From contig NZ_BNAU01000003.1 in NCBI RefSeq assembly GCF_014653945.1, positions 124,001-188,000 of the forward strand: a stretch of 64,000 nucleotides of DNA, in the 5' to 3' direction. The DNA comes from Amycolatopsis deserti (lineage in GTDB: Bacteria > Actinomycetota > Actinomycetes > Mycobacteriales > Pseudonocardiaceae). The notes under the pieces were generated by a model. That model saw only the letters and a list, made by a program, of their open reading frames with translations. It had not been told where the DNA came from and searched no databases. Shown here one piece after another: positions 47,289 to 63,453 of the stretch. Within the stretch, counting starts at the first letter, position 1. Each line of letters begins with the position of its first letter. A program made the translations under genes and the position numbers.

Positions 47289-48584
47289 GTGCCCACGGAC
47301 GCGGAGGCGCTCGCCGAGAACTTCGGCTCCGGGTACGACGCCGAAGAGGTGCAGGAGAAGATCGACGACACCGCTCCGGTGAAGCTCTACTCCGGCGCGA
47401 AGGACACCCTCGACGCGGGTTTCCGGCTCGGCGAGGACCTGGCGAAGGGTGACATCGACGCCCTGGTCGCGGACGGTGCGGAGGCCTTCTCCACGGCCAG
47501 CTCGTTCGTGAACGAGGCGGCCGACACCATCGGTGGCATCGTGAGCGACCCGCTCGGCTGGCTGATCTCGAACGGGGTCGGTTTCCTGGTCAGCTGGATC
47601 AAACCGCTCGAGGACGCGCTCGAGCTCGTCACCGGCGACCCCGACGCGCTGGAGGACGGCGCGAAGGCGTTCAACCAGCTCGGCGAGCAGATCGAGGCGC
47701 TGAAGCAGGAGACCGAAGAGCTCCTGGCGACCGGGCTCGCCAACTGGCACGGCGACGGTGCCGCGGCGGCGGCGAAGCGGCTGAGCGAGTTCCGCGACGG
47801 CTTGTCCGGCACGGCCGGCGCGACGACCGAGCTGGCGACGCTGCTCGCGGTGAGTTCGGCCGTGATGAGCATCGCGAAGGACCTCGTGCTGAGCATCATC
47901 AGCGACTTCGTCGAGTGGCTGATCGTCACCTGGCTGGCCGCGCTCGCCGCCACGGTAGTCACGCTGGGCGGCTCGGAGGCCGCGGCGATGGCCGCCACCG
48001 GGGTCCGGGCCGCGACCGAAACGTCCAAGGTCAGCCGCTGGGTGCAGAAGCTGACCACGGTCATCAACAAGATCAAGGACCTGCTCGACAAGATCAAGGC
48101 GTTCCTCGAGAAGATCCCGGGGTTCAAGAAGCTCGCGGACGCCGTCGGCAAGGCCGGGAACAGCCTCAGCCCCGAGAAGGTCACCGACAAGGTCGCGCAG
48201 CAGCTGACCGAGGGTGTTCTGAAGGAGAACCTCGGCGAGGACGCCGCGGACGACATCCTTGAGCGGGCCAAAAAGGCCGCGGAGCAGTCACCCAACCTGA
48301 CGCGCGAACTGCGCGGGGCGATCAGCGACGCCATCGGCGAGCAGGCCGGCGGCAAGCTCAAGGAATTCGCCGGCGAGGCGGTGAAGGACCAGGTCATCTC
48401 GATGCAGGAACGCCCGGGCGGCGAGGACGTCCCGGGCAGCGAGCGCAAGCTGCCGGACGTTCCCGGCACGATCGACAAGGCCCAGAAAACGTTCGACGAT
48501 TTCACCGAGAAGGCCGGGCAGGCCGAGGAGCACGGCGACACGGACATGTCCGACGCCGAGATCAGCGGCAAGCTCGACTTCTGA
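47289..48584 (+). CDS. Large WXG-type protein, candidate ESX substrate
   Basis: The 431-residue protein is mostly helical. Near residues 130-180 it has a WXG-like helical hairpin with W153-H-G155 (ANWHGDGAAAAAKRLSEFRD). Hydrophobic helices follow at about 185-245 (VLSIISDFVEWLIVTWLAAL and a second), then a Lys-rich amphipathic run ('VINKIKDLLDKIKAFLEKIP') and an acidic disordered tail. This layout resembles PPE/EspB-type or LXG-type secreted proteins, but no enzyme or toxin domain is visible. The GTG at 47289 is one base after the EspC-like gene. A strong terminator follows. Function unknown. Confidence 0.75.
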   Translation: MPTDAEALAENFGSGYDAEEVQEKIDDTAPVKLYSGAKDTLDAGFRLGEDLAKGDIDALVADGAEAFSTASSFVNEAADTIGGIVSDPLGWLISNGVGFLVSWIKPLEDALELVTGDPDALEDGAKAFNQLGEQIEALKQETEELLATGLANWHGDGAAAAAKRLSEFRDGLSGTAGATTELATLLAVSSAVMSIAKDLVLSIISDFVEWLIVTWLAALAATVVTLGGSEAAAMAATGVRAATETSKVSRWVQKLTTVINKIKDLLDKIKAFLEKIPGFKKLADAVGKAGNSLSPEKVTDKVAQQLTEGVLKENLGEDAADDILERAKKAAEQSPNLTRELRGAISDAIGEQAGGKLKEFAGEAVKDQVISMQERPGGEDVPGSERKLPDVPGTIDKAQKTFDDFTEKAGQAEEHGDTDMSDAEISGKLDF

Positions 48585-48593
48585 GTCACGTGA

Positions 48594-48625
48594 AAGGGGC
48601 CCCAGGCACGCGCCTGGGGCCCCTT
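48594..48625 (+). terminator. Terminator after the YbaB-EspC-WXG operon
   Basis: A perfect 14-bp stem (48594-48607 with 48612-48625) lies 9 bases after the stop, with a short T-containing tail. Confidence 0.85.
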
Positions 48626-48638
48626 CGCGTCGGTAGAC

Positions 48639-48785
48639 CTAGTCGTCCTCGTCGGGTTTGGCGTGGTCCGGCTTGCCCGGGTTGGGGTCCCTCGACAGGT
48701 CGATCGCCGGGTGGGTGGGTGCGCCCTCGGGCGCTGCGTGCCGTCCCCTCGACGGCGCCTCCTCCGGGGCCTGCTCTGCGTTCAC
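48639..48785 (-). CDS. Short acidic protein of 48 residues, possible gene
   Basis: A GTG at 48785 has the strong site GAGGAGGGC just before it. It opens a 48-residue reading (MNAEQAPEEAPSRGRHAAPE ... KPDEDD) rich in Pro, Glu, Asp and Ala, and likely disordered. A longer in-frame start exists but its upstream sequence looks random. It lies between the plus-strand operon terminator and the rpoC terminator. The ribosome binding site is the main support; no homology is recognised. Confidence 0.45.
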   Translation of the reverse strand: MNAEQAPEEAPSRGRHAAPEGAPTHPAIDLSRDPNPGKPDHAKPDEDD

Positions 48786-48857
48786 AACGCCCTCCTCGTG
48801 TCGCATCGGTGTGAACTCGGGCCTCACGCTACCTCCGCGCCCCGCCCCGGACACGAC

Positions 48858-48893
48858 GAAGCCCCCGGCTCCGAAACCGGAGCCGGGGGCTTC
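48858..48893 (-). terminator. rpoBC terminator
   Basis: A perfect 16-bp stem (48858-48873 with 48878-48893) sits 13 bases past the rpoC stop, with a 4-base loop. There is no clear U run, but the stem is very stable. Confidence 0.85.
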
Positions 48894-48906
48894 ACACAAC
48901 CGTCGA

Positions 48907-52818
<3,912 letters not shown>

Positions 52819-52863
52819 GTCGTTGCATCCCCTTTGGGGTTGATTCGGCTAGAGGAAGCGGGG

Positions 52864-52895
52864 ACCCGGGCGGGGCGGTGCGGCCCCGCCCGGGT
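52864..52895 (-). other. Intercistronic hairpin between rpoB and rpoC
   Basis: A perfect 13-bp stem (52864-52876 with 52883-52895), loop 6, all but two pairs G-C. No U run follows, so it is likely a processing or mRNA-stability element rather than a terminator. Confidence 0.7.
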
Positions 52896-52902
52896 TCCTA
52901 CG

Positions 52903-56418
<3,516 letters not shown>

Positions 56419-56455
56419 GATGCGTCCTTCCGGGGACAATGAGCGGTGCGCAGCC

Positions 56456-56484
56456 GCGTTAGCAACAGCTAAAGCGACTGTCAA
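56456..56484 (-). promoter_or_regulatory. Proximal rpoB promoter candidate
   Basis: On the minus strand TTGACA at 56484-56479 is followed 17 bases later by TAACGC at 56461-56456. The start point would be near 56449, leaving a leader of about 30 bases before the TTG. Confidence 0.55.
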
Positions 56485-56552
56485 GGGTGCCGTGTGCCCA
56501 CTATCCTAGCTTCCGTCTCCGGGCAGCCTGAAAGAGGGCAGCGCAAAGAAGC

Positions 56553-56581
56553 AGTCTAGCCCGAACGACGCGTTCTGTCGA
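56553..56581 (-). promoter_or_regulatory. Distal rpoB promoter candidate
   Basis: On the minus strand TCGACA at 56581-56576 is followed 17 bases later by TAGACT at 56558-56553, a good sigma-70-type match. The leader would be about 130 bases. Confidence 0.5.
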
Positions 56582-57251
56582 GGGGGCCTCTCGATGGGGC
56601 CCGCACCTCGATCACGACGTCCTCAGGCATCGCCTCCCGGCAGGCCCTCCCGCAGGGCGCTGCCGTTGGCGATAAGCGTGAACCCCCGGCGCCGAAGAGT
56701 CAAGATGCCACGCGGCGAACCCGCCGGTTGGCGCAACGCGATCGCGGTCCGTACACGGCTTCGACCTGGGGATTCGCCGGGTTGGGGCCGGTCCGGGCCG
56801 TACTCGGCCGCGAGGGGTTGCGGGCTGGGTCACGCCGGTCCAAGATCGTCGTCGGGTGTTGTTGCGGGCCCCGCGGAAGCGGCGCGGGGCCCCGGGTGCG
56901 GCCGTCGCGGAGGAGCGTTCGCGGCGGTGCGGAGTGGCGCGCTTCACGCGCGCGGCGCGGGGTGTCCCAGCGGAATGGCCCTGGCGGGCCGAGCGTCCGC
57001 AACGGTGGCATGCGCGGGCTCGGCGGGCGGAGCCTGCGCAGCAGGACCGTGCGGGGACGCGCACGGCTCGGCGGAACGAAGCTCGCGGCGCCGCCGCGGG
57101 GTGGGGGCGCGGCGGGGCACCCGAAATCGGCTCAGCGGGACGGTGCCCGCGGCGGTGTCCCATCGCGCGCGTCCCGCCGCGGCAGGGTGCCCCAGGAACA
57201 GCAGAACGCCCCCACCGAACCCGAGGCTCGGCGGGGGCGTCCGGATGCGGG
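56582..57251. other. Gene-free GC-rich region between rpoB and the mce locus
   Basis: I find no supported gene in these 670 bases. Several long overlapping readings exist on both strands but have Arg/Pro/Gly-skewed composition and no ribosome binding site. It contains a GGGCCCCGC-type inverted repeat near 56868-56900 and the mce terminator at 57206-57240. Confidence 0.6.
57206..57240 (-). terminator. Terminator of the mce operon
   Basis: A 12-pair stem with one mismatch (57206-57218 with 57228-57240) lies 12 bases past the last Mce-associated gene and is followed on the minus strand by TTCTGCTGTTCC. Confidence 0.7.
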
Positions 57252-58151
57252 TCAGCGTGACGGCGCCGGGCTCGCCGGGGGTGCGCTGGACGGCGCGGGC
57301 GTCGGCGTGGGCTGGTCGGCTGTGTAGGTGTCCAGCGCGGACACCTTCCACTTCCCGTCGACGTACTGCATGTTCACCCACAGCTGGGCGCTGCCGCTCG
57401 CGGTCTGGTTCTGGTCCGTGCGCGTCGAGGTCTGGTCGACGAACACCATCACCTTCGCGCGGTCACCGTCGAGCATGATCACCGCGCTGCGCGTCGCCTT
57501 CACGGTGACCACGATCTTCTGCTGCGGGGCCAGCCGCTCGACCTCGCCGAAGATGCGGTTGTACGTGGCCTTGACCTCGTCGTTGAGCAGCAGGTCCTTG
57601 GCCGCGTCCTGGGTCTTGGCGATGTTGTTGAAGTCGTAGGAGAACAGCGACTCCACCGCACCCGAGGCGGCCTTGCTGACCTCCGCCGTGCGGGCGGTGT
57701 CCAGCAGCGCCGTGTTCGACGTCATCGCGTCGACCCGGTTGCCCTCGATCTTGAACCACACCGCGAACCCGGCCAGCACCAGCGCCAAGCCGAACAACGC
57801 GCCGGCCAGGGTGTACGGGTTCATCTTCCGCCGCACCCCAGAAGCCTCGGGCTCCTCGTCCGACGTGGCCGCTTCGGCCTCGGCGTAGCTCTCCGGCTTC
57901 GGCTCGCCCTCGTCGCGGGCCTTGGGCCGCGGGCTGGGCCGGCGCGGCTCGGCCGGAGCCTCGGCAGCGGCTTCAGCCTCGGCGACCTCGACCTCATCGA
58001 CCTCGGGCTCGGGCGCGGCGTGCCGGCCCGTGACCTCCTCGGTCTCGGCGTACTCCTCGTCGCGGGGCGTCGGCGAGGGACGCCGGATCCCGGCGCCGGC
58101 GACCTTGGGACGACGGCGCACCGGCGGTGTCTGCCGGCGAGACGGTGGCAT
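57252..58151 (-). CDS. Mce-associated membrane protein
   Basis: The 299-residue protein has a charged disordered N-terminal 105 residues (Glu, Pro and Ala-rich), one membrane helix at about 112-132 (YTLAGALFGLALVLAGFAVWF), and an exported domain. That domain ends with the typical Mam feature 'VFVDQTSTRTDQNQTASGSA' and 'WKVSALDTY'. Mam proteins stabilise Mce lipid transporters. The ATG at 58151 is used. It is the last gene of the operon, 34 bases after the other Mam gene. Confidence 0.88.
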   Translation of the reverse strand: MPPSRRQTPPVRRRPKVAGAGIRRPSPTPRDEEYAETEEVTGRHAAPEPEVDEVEVAEAEAAAEAPAEPRRPSPRPKARDEGEPKPESYAEAEAATSDEEPEASGVRRKMNPYTLAGALFGLALVLAGFAVWFKIEGNRVDAMTSNTALLDTARTAEVSKAASGAVESLFSYDFNNIAKTQDAAKDLLLNDEVKATYNRIFGEVERLAPQQKIVVTVKATRSAVIMLDGDRAKVMVFVDQTSTRTDQNQTASGSAQLWVNMQYVDGKWKVSALDTYTADQPTPTPAPSSAPPASPAPSR

Positions 58152-58185
58152 GACTGGTCCTCTCCTCGTACGCCTGCGGCGACCG

Positions 58186-58773
58186 TTACTGCCCGCTCAC
58201 GAGCGGCACCGACCCGATCCCGGACACCTTCCACTCGTCCCCGACCCGGGTCATCTGCACCTCCAGCCGCAACGGCTTGGCGACCGGCTGCGCGCCCTCC
58301 TTGGCGACCAGCGTGCTGATCGCGGCCAGGAAGCTCGCCTTCCCGCCGTGCAGGTCCAGCTCCTCCACCCCGATGTCCTGGACCGTGGTGGTCACCTTGG
58401 TCTTGGCCTCGGTCATGGCCTGGCGGTAGTTCTGCTCGGTCGCGGTGATCTGGTCGGCCAGATCCTGGGTCGACACGGCCTTCTGCTGGGCGAAGTAGGC
58501 GTCCGGGTTGGTGTAGTCCAGCTCGGTGTACGCCTTGACCGCCGTGGTGCCCGCCTTGACCACGTCGTCGCGGGCTTGGGCCAGCGCCAGGTTGTCGTCG
58601 GCGGAGGCGACCCACCACTGGACGCCGAAGATCCCGGCCACGATCAGGGCGGCCGCGGCCAGCGCGGCGGTGCCCAGCACCAGGTACCGGCCCAGCTTGT
58701 CCCCGGCGGCCGGGTCCGCGGCCGGCGGATCCGGGAAACCGGCTTCCTCGGTCCGTGCCTCGTCCGAACTCAT
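58186..58773 (-). CDS. Mce-associated membrane protein
   Basis: The 195-residue protein has a membrane helix near 30-52 (YLVLGTAALAAAALIVAGIF) and an exported Mam domain with 'ARDDVVKAGTTAVKAYTELD' and a terminal 'GDEWKVSGIGSVPLVSGQ'. It lies between mceF and the second Mam gene, so the two likely act as a pair with the Mce complex. The ATG at 58773 follows AGAGTT context, a weak site. Confidence 0.87.
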   Translation of the reverse strand: MSSDEARTEEAGFPDPPAADPAAGDKLGRYLVLGTAALAAAALIVAGIFGVQWWVASADDNLALAQARDDVVKAGTTAVKAYTELDYTNPDAYFAQQKAVSTQDLADQITATEQNYRQAMTEAKTKVTTTVQDIGVEELDLHGGKASFLAAISTLVAKEGAQPVAKPLRLEVQMTRVGDEWKVSGIGSVPLVSGQ

Positions 58774-58809
58774 AACTCTCCAGAGTAGGTAGGTCGCGTG
58801 TGGGCGGCG

Positions 58810-60069
58810 TCAGCCGGGCAGCCCCAGCAGGGCGGACAGGCTGGTGATCGAGACGCCCGGCGAGCCGACGACGCCGGGGGTGCCCCGCATGTACGCCAGC
58901 TGCTCCTCGTCCCGGTCGGAGTTCTGCGCCACTTCCTGCGGCGTCGGGTCGACCGGCACCCCGTTGTACGGCGCGTTCTGCGCACCGCGCACGCCGATCG
59001 GGCTGCCCGGGGGCTCCGCGCAGTAGGAGTTCAGGTTCGGCTCCCGTGGCGTGGTTTCCGCCCCCGTGCGGTACTGCTCCGGGCTCATGTAGCCCTTGGT
59101 GCACACCGGCGGGTCGAACAGGTTGAGCGCCAGCCCGAGGTGCGCGGTGCCGTCGCCGGGCGCCACGCTGCGGGCGCCCACCGCCAGCACCGGGTAGCTG
59201 ACCAGCACCTGCTGGATGCCGTCCTGCCGGGTCAGCAGCAGGTTCGACGTGGTCAGCAGGTTCGCGGTCAGCTCGCCGAGCCCGGGCCCGAGGTCGGCCA
59301 CGAACTGGTTGAGCGTCTGCGCCGCACCCGGGGCGACCTCGATCAGCCGCCGGATGTCGGCGTCGGAGCCCTTCAGGGTCGCCGACAGCTCGTTGAGGTT
59401 GCGGCTGAACTCCTTCAGGTTGCCCGCCTGCTGGTTCTGCGTCTGGAGCACCCGCTCCCCGGAGTCCAGCAGCTGCACCGTCTGGGGCAGGTACTGCTGG
59501 GCGGTGGCGGTGAAGTCCCGCGCGGTGTCCAGCAGCTGCTGCAGCCCCGGCCCGGTGCCGTTGAAGGCGTTGTAGGACTCGTCGACGACGGTCCGCAGCG
59601 CGTCCTTGGGCACCGAGGAGGCCAGGCTGTCCAGGTCGGTGATGATCTGGTCGGTGCCGATCGGCACCTCGGTCTTCGCGGCCGGGATGACCGCGCCGCC
59701 CGCCAGGTACGGCCCGCCGTCGGTGACCGGCCGCAGGTCGACGAACTGCTCCCCGACCGCCGACCGGTTGGCGACGACGGCCTGCAGGTTCGCCGGGACC
59801 TGCGGGGTGTCCGGGTCGATCTCCAGGTCGGCCTCCAGACCGTCGGCGGTGAGCCGCAGCTGGCCGACCTTGCCGATGTTGTAGCCGCGGTAGGTGACCT
59901 CGGCCCCGGTGAAGATGCCGCCGGACTGGGTCAGCTCCAGCTTCACCGTGTACCCGGTCTGGCCGAACACCTGCCCGAGCCCGGCGAACCGGATCAGCGC
60001 GTAGACCACGGCCACCACGGAGATGACCAGGAACGCGACCAGTTGGATCTTCGTCTTGCGGACCAGCAT
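58810..60069 (-). CDS. Mce family protein, MceF position
   Basis: Mce proteins form a periplasmic tube or shuttle that brings lipids to the YrbE permease. This 419-residue member has an N-terminal membrane helix (IQLVAFLVISVVAVVYALIRF), the MlaD/Mce domain (about 38-115: 'GYTVKLELTQSGGIFTGAEV', 'TYRGYNIGKVGQLRL'), then a long helical part and a C-terminal tail. The ATG at 60069 gives a one-base TGATG overlap with mceE; a GTG at 60072 is also possible. Sixth in the usual mceA-F order. Confidence 0.92.
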   Translation of the reverse strand: MLVRKTKIQLVAFLVISVVAVVYALIRFAGLGQVFGQTGYTVKLELTQSGGIFTGAEVTYRGYNIGKVGQLRLTADGLEADLEIDPDTPQVPANLQAVVANRSAVGEQFVDLRPVTDGGPYLAGGAVIPAAKTEVPIGTDQIITDLDSLASSVPKDALRTVVDESYNAFNGTGPGLQQLLDTARDFTATAQQYLPQTVQLLDSGERVLQTQNQQAGNLKEFSRNLNELSATLKGSDADIRRLIEVAPGAAQTLNQFVADLGPGLGELTANLLTTSNLLLTRQDGIQQVLVSYPVLAVGARSVAPGDGTAHLGLALNLFDPPVCTKGYMSPEQYRTGAETTPREPNLNSYCAEPPGSPIGVRGAQNAPYNGVPVDPTPQEVAQNSDRDEEQLAYMRGTPGVVGSPGVSITSLSALLGLPG

Positions 60070-61289
60070 CACGCACCCCCCGCCAGCAGGCCGAAGATGC
60101 CCGCGACCCCGGTCTGTTGCGGCTGCGCCCCGGTGGCCCCGGTGGCCCCGGTAGCCGCTGTGCTCTGCTGCGCGCCCTGGAGCGGCAACGGCAGCGGTGG
60201 CGGCTGGTTGGCCTGCTCGCCCTCGACCCCGCCGGTGAGCCCGGCCAGGCTGTCCGGCAGCACCCCGGCCAGCGGGTTCTGCCTGCTGCGGCTGAGGTTC
60301 TGCAGCACGTTCTGCAGGTTCAGGTCGATCTTGGCGTAGAGGTTGAAGTAGTCGCCCTTCACGCCGTCGACCGCCGCGTCGGTGAACGGGTAGGTCAGCA
60401 GGATCTCCAGTGACTTGGGCAGGTCGGCGCCGGCCTCGCCGAGCTTCTGCAGCGTCGGCAGCAGCGCCCGCAGGTCGGCGACCAGGTTCTCCTGGCTCTT
60501 GTTCAGCGTGTCGACGGTGACGCCGGAGAGGTTCTGCAGCGCCTGCAGCATGGTGACCAGCTGGCTCCGCTGCTGCTCCAGGACCCCGAGTCCGGGGCCG
60601 AGGTCGTCGATCGCGCCGACGATCTGGTCCTTCTGCCCGGCCAGGGTGCTGGAGAGCCGGTTCAGGCCGTCCAGTGCGCGGGTGATGTCACCGGACTGGG
60701 CGTCCAGTGTGGACACCAGCCGGTCGGCGTTGTCCAGCAGGCGCCGGATGTCCGGCTCGCGGCCCTCGGTGGCGGCGTTGAGCTCCTTGGTGATGGTGTT
60801 GAGCTGCTCCACCCCGCCGCCGTTGAGCAGCATGGACAGCGCGCCGAGCACCTCCTCCACCTCGACGCTGCGGTTGGTGCGCGCCAGCGGGATCTCCGCG
60901 CCGTCGGCGAGCGTGCCCTGCGCCAGGTCCTCGCCCGGCGAGGCCAGCTCGACGTACTTCTCGCCGAGCAGGCTGGACTGCCGGATGTTCGCCAGCGCGT
61001 TCGCGGGCAGCTTGACGTCGCCGTTGAGCCTGACCGTGACCTCGGCGTGCCAGCCGTCCTCGGTCAGCCCGATCGACTCGACGCGGCCGACCGGGACCTC
61101 GTTGACCTTGACCCCGGCCTGCGGCACGAGGTCGAGCACGTCGTTGAACTGGACCTTGACGGTGTACGGGTGGTCGCCCAGGTCGGCGCCGCCGGGCAGC
61201 GGCACGTCGTAGATGCCGCCGAACGAGCAGCTGGTCAGGGTCAGCGCCGTGGCCAGGCCGGCGGCGGCGAGGGCGAGTGGCTTCCTCAT
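60069..61289 (-). CDS. Mce family lipoprotein, MceE position
   Basis: The 406-residue member is a lipoprotein (lipobox LTLTSC, Cys21), which is typical of MceE. The Mce domain spans about 36-115 ('YTVKVQFNDVLDLVPQAGVK', 'NEVPVGRVESIGL'), followed by a helical region. The C-terminus is Gln/Pro and Gly-Ala-Thr-rich (GATGATGAQPQQ). The ATG at 61289 overlaps the mceD stop (ATGA); longer readings contain a non-signal Arg/Ala-rich segment. Confidence 0.93.
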   Translation of the reverse strand: MRKPLALAAAGLATALTLTSCSFGGIYDVPLPGGADLGDHPYTVKVQFNDVLDLVPQAGVKVNEVPVGRVESIGLTEDGWHAEVTVRLNGDVKLPANALANIRQSSLLGEKYVELASPGEDLAQGTLADGAEIPLARTNRSVEVEEVLGALSMLLNGGGVEQLNTITKELNAATEGREPDIRRLLDNADRLVSTLDAQSGDITRALDGLNRLSSTLAGQKDQIVGAIDDLGPGLGVLEQQRSQLVTMLQALQNLSGVTVDTLNKSQENLVADLRALLPTLQKLGEAGADLPKSLEILLTYPFTDAAVDGVKGDYFNLYAKIDLNLQNVLQNLSRSRQNPLAGVLPDSLAGLTGGVEGEQANQPPPLPLPLQGAQQSTAATGATGATGAQPQQTGVAGIFGLLAGGA

Positions 61290-62470
61290 CGCGACGCCCC
61301 CGTTCCGTAGACGGTCTGGGCCAGCGGGAGCGGCAGCGGGGGCAGCTGGCCGTTCTGCAGCGCGTGCACGGTCTGCGCGACCGAGGGCAGCGGCACCGCG
61401 CCGTCCAGCAGCGGCGCCACCGAGCCGCACAGGTCGCCGATCGCGTCCAGCGCGTCCGGCGTCTGCTTGAGCAGGTTGCAGATCATCACGATCGGCGGCT
61501 GGGTCAGCTCGTTGAGGTTGGCCCGCGCGTCGAGCGTGCCCGACGAGCCGTTGTAGGCGTTGATCACGTTGTTCAGGCCGACCGGCGCGACGTCGAGGAT
61601 CTCGGCGAGCGCGCTGCGCTGGTCCACCAGCACCTGGGTCACACTCGCCAGCTTGTCCACATTGGACTTCAAGCGGTCGGAGTGGTTGTTGATGAACTGC
61701 TGCACCGTGGCGAGCGTGGTGCCCAGCTGCTGCACCGTGGCGGCGAGGTTGTCCTTCTCCCCCGCCAGGTAGCCGGAGACGTCGGCCAGCCGCTGCTCGA
61801 ACTGCCGAACCTGGTTGTCGCTGTTGGCGAGCGTCGTGGTGAAGTCAGCCAGGTTGGAGACCGTGGCGAACAGGTCGTCCTTGTTGCCCGACAGCGTCCG
61901 CGACGCCTGGCTCAGCTTGGTGATCGTGTCGTGCAGGGCCTGGCCGTTGCCGTCCATGTTCTGCGCCAGCGTGGTGAGCAGGTCCGACAGCGAGCCGTTG
62001 GAGTTGACCCCGTTCGGGCCGAGCGACCGGCTGATCTTGTCCAGGCTGTCGTAGAGCTGGTCGACCTCGATCGGCACCGCGGTCTTCTCCAGCGGGATGG
62101 TGGCGCCCTCGCTGATCACCGGGCCGCCGGTGTAGGCCGGGGCGAGCTGCACGTACCGGTCGCTGACCAGCGACGGCGCCACGATCGCGGCCTGCGCGTC
62201 GGCGGGCACCTGCACCGCGCGGTCGTACTCCATGACGACCTTGACCCGGTCGCCCATCGGCTCGACCGAGGTCACCTTGCCCATGTCCACGCCAAGCACC
62301 CGCACGCTGTTGCCCACGTAGAGGCCGGTCGCGCTGGTGAAGTAGGCGGTGATGTGCTTGCGGTCGGCGTCCTTCAGGGTCCACCAGAGCACGCCGGCCA
62401 CGACGAGACCGAGCGCGCACGCCGCGGCGACGCCGCGCGCGAGGGATCGGCCGAAGCGGGTCTCCGTCAT
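61286..62470 (-). CDS. Mce family protein, MceD position
   Basis: The 394-residue protein has a membrane helix near residues 15-33 (AACALGLVVAGVLWW), an Mce domain ('HITAYFTSATGLYVGNSVRV', 'LGVDMGKVTSVEP'), a long coiled helical region and a C-terminal extension with two Cys (MICNLLK and GDLCGSV). The ATG at 62470 overlaps the mceC stop (ATGA); a GTG at 62482 is possible but has a poorly spaced site. Confidence 0.92.
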   Translation of the reverse strand: MTETRFGRSLARGVAAACALGLVVAGVLWWTLKDADRKHITAYFTSATGLYVGNSVRVLGVDMGKVTSVEPMGDRVKVVMEYDRAVQVPADAQAAIVAPSLVSDRYVQLAPAYTGGPVISEGATIPLEKTAVPIEVDQLYDSLDKISRSLGPNGVNSNGSLSDLLTTLAQNMDGNGQALHDTITKLSQASRTLSGNKDDLFATVSNLADFTTTLANSDNQVRQFEQRLADVSGYLAGEKDNLAATVQQLGTTLATVQQFINNHSDRLKSNVDKLASVTQVLVDQRSALAEILDVAPVGLNNVINAYNGSSGTLDARANLNELTQPPIVMICNLLKQTPDALDAIGDLCGSVAPLLDGAVPLPSVAQTVHALQNGQLPPLPLPLAQTVYGTGASR

Positions 62471-63453
62471 TTCTGGTTGCACCCCTCTTCGTTCAGGGGG
62501 CCGATCGAGGGCAGGATCAGACCACAGATGTAGTTGTCGAACCAGTGCCCGTTGCCGACGGTGTTGGTGAACACCCGGATGTAGGGCGCGAAGCGGGCGA
62601 TGCCCTGGGCCAGGTTGTCCTGGTTGCGCTGCAGCATCGCGGTCAGCTGGTCCAGCGAGGTCAGCACCGGCGTCAGCTGCGCGTCGTTGTCGCTGACCAG
62701 GCCCTGCAGCTGCCGGGACAGCTCCTGCGAGCCGGTCAGCAGCGTCGAGATCGCCTGCTCGCGGGCGGCGACCTCCTGCAGCACCAGGTTGCCGTCCTGC
62801 AGCAACCGGGTGAGCTGCTGGTCGCGGTCGGCCAGCGTCTGCGAGATCTGGTTGGTGTTCTGCAGCAGCTGCGCCAGCTCGGTGTCCCGCTTGGCGATCG
62901 TGTCGGACAGCTGGGACAGGCCGTTGAGCGCGCCGCGCACGTTGTCCGAGGTGCCGGACAGCGTCTGGGACAGCACGTCGAAGGATTGGGCCAGCTGGTC
63001 CGTGTCGATGTCGTTGACCGTCGTGGACAGGTCCCGGAACGCGTCCAGCACGTCGTAGGGCGCCAGCGTCCGTTCCTTCGGGATCGGCGTGCCCGGGTCG
63101 AGCGCCTTCTCCCCGACCGGGTCCAGCGCCAGGTACTTCTGGCCGAGCAGCGTCTTGATCTTGATCGCCGCCGCGGTCTTGTCACCGAGCCAGGTGTCCT
63201 TGACCTTGAACGTCACCTTCACCGACGCGCCGTCCAGCGTCACGTCGGTGACCTTGCCGACCTTCACCCCGGCGACGCGCACCTCGTCGTCGGCCTTCAG
63301 GCCGGCCGCCTCGGTGAACTCCGCCTCGTAGCTCGTCCCGGCGCCGATGATGGGCAGGTCGTCGGCGTTGAGCGCGGCGATGAAGCCGAGCAGCATCAGC
63401 ACGAGGCCGACGGCCGCGATCGGCACCGGGTTGCGGGACTGGAAGCTCCTCAT
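62467..63453 (-). CDS. Mce family protein, MceC position
   Basis: The 328-residue protein has a membrane helix near residues 10-29 (VPIAAVGLVLMLLGFIAAL), the Mce domain ('YEAEFTEAAGLKADDEVRVA', 'GVKVGKVTDVTL') and long helices that would form the tunnel. It ends with two Cys ('FDNYICGLILPSIGPLNEEG' and CNQK). The ATG at 63453 overlaps the mceB stop (ATGA). A GTG at 63462 is an alternative. Confidence 0.92.
   Translation of the reverse strand: MRSFQSRNPVPIAAVGLVLMLLGFIAALNADDLPIIGAGTSYEAEFTEAAGLKADDEVRVAGVKVGKVTDVTLDGASVKVTFKVKDTWLGDKTAAAIKIKTLLGQKYLALDPVGEKALDPGTPIPKERTLAPYDVLDAFRDLSTTVNDIDTDQLAQSFDVLSQTLSGTSDNVRGALNGLSQLSDTIAKRDTELAQLLQNTNQISQTLADRDQQLTRLLQDGNLVLQEVAAREQAISTLLTGSQELSRQLQGLVSDNDAQLTPVLTSLDQLTAMLQRNQDNLAQGIARFAPYIRVFTNTVGNGHWFDNYICGLILPSIGPLNEEGCNQK

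Noticed and set aside
56594-57478. Plus-strand reading of 294 codons upstream of rpoB
   Set aside because: Arg/Gly/Pro-rich, no ribosome binding site, and overlaps the mce terminator and the Mce-associated gene on the other strand.
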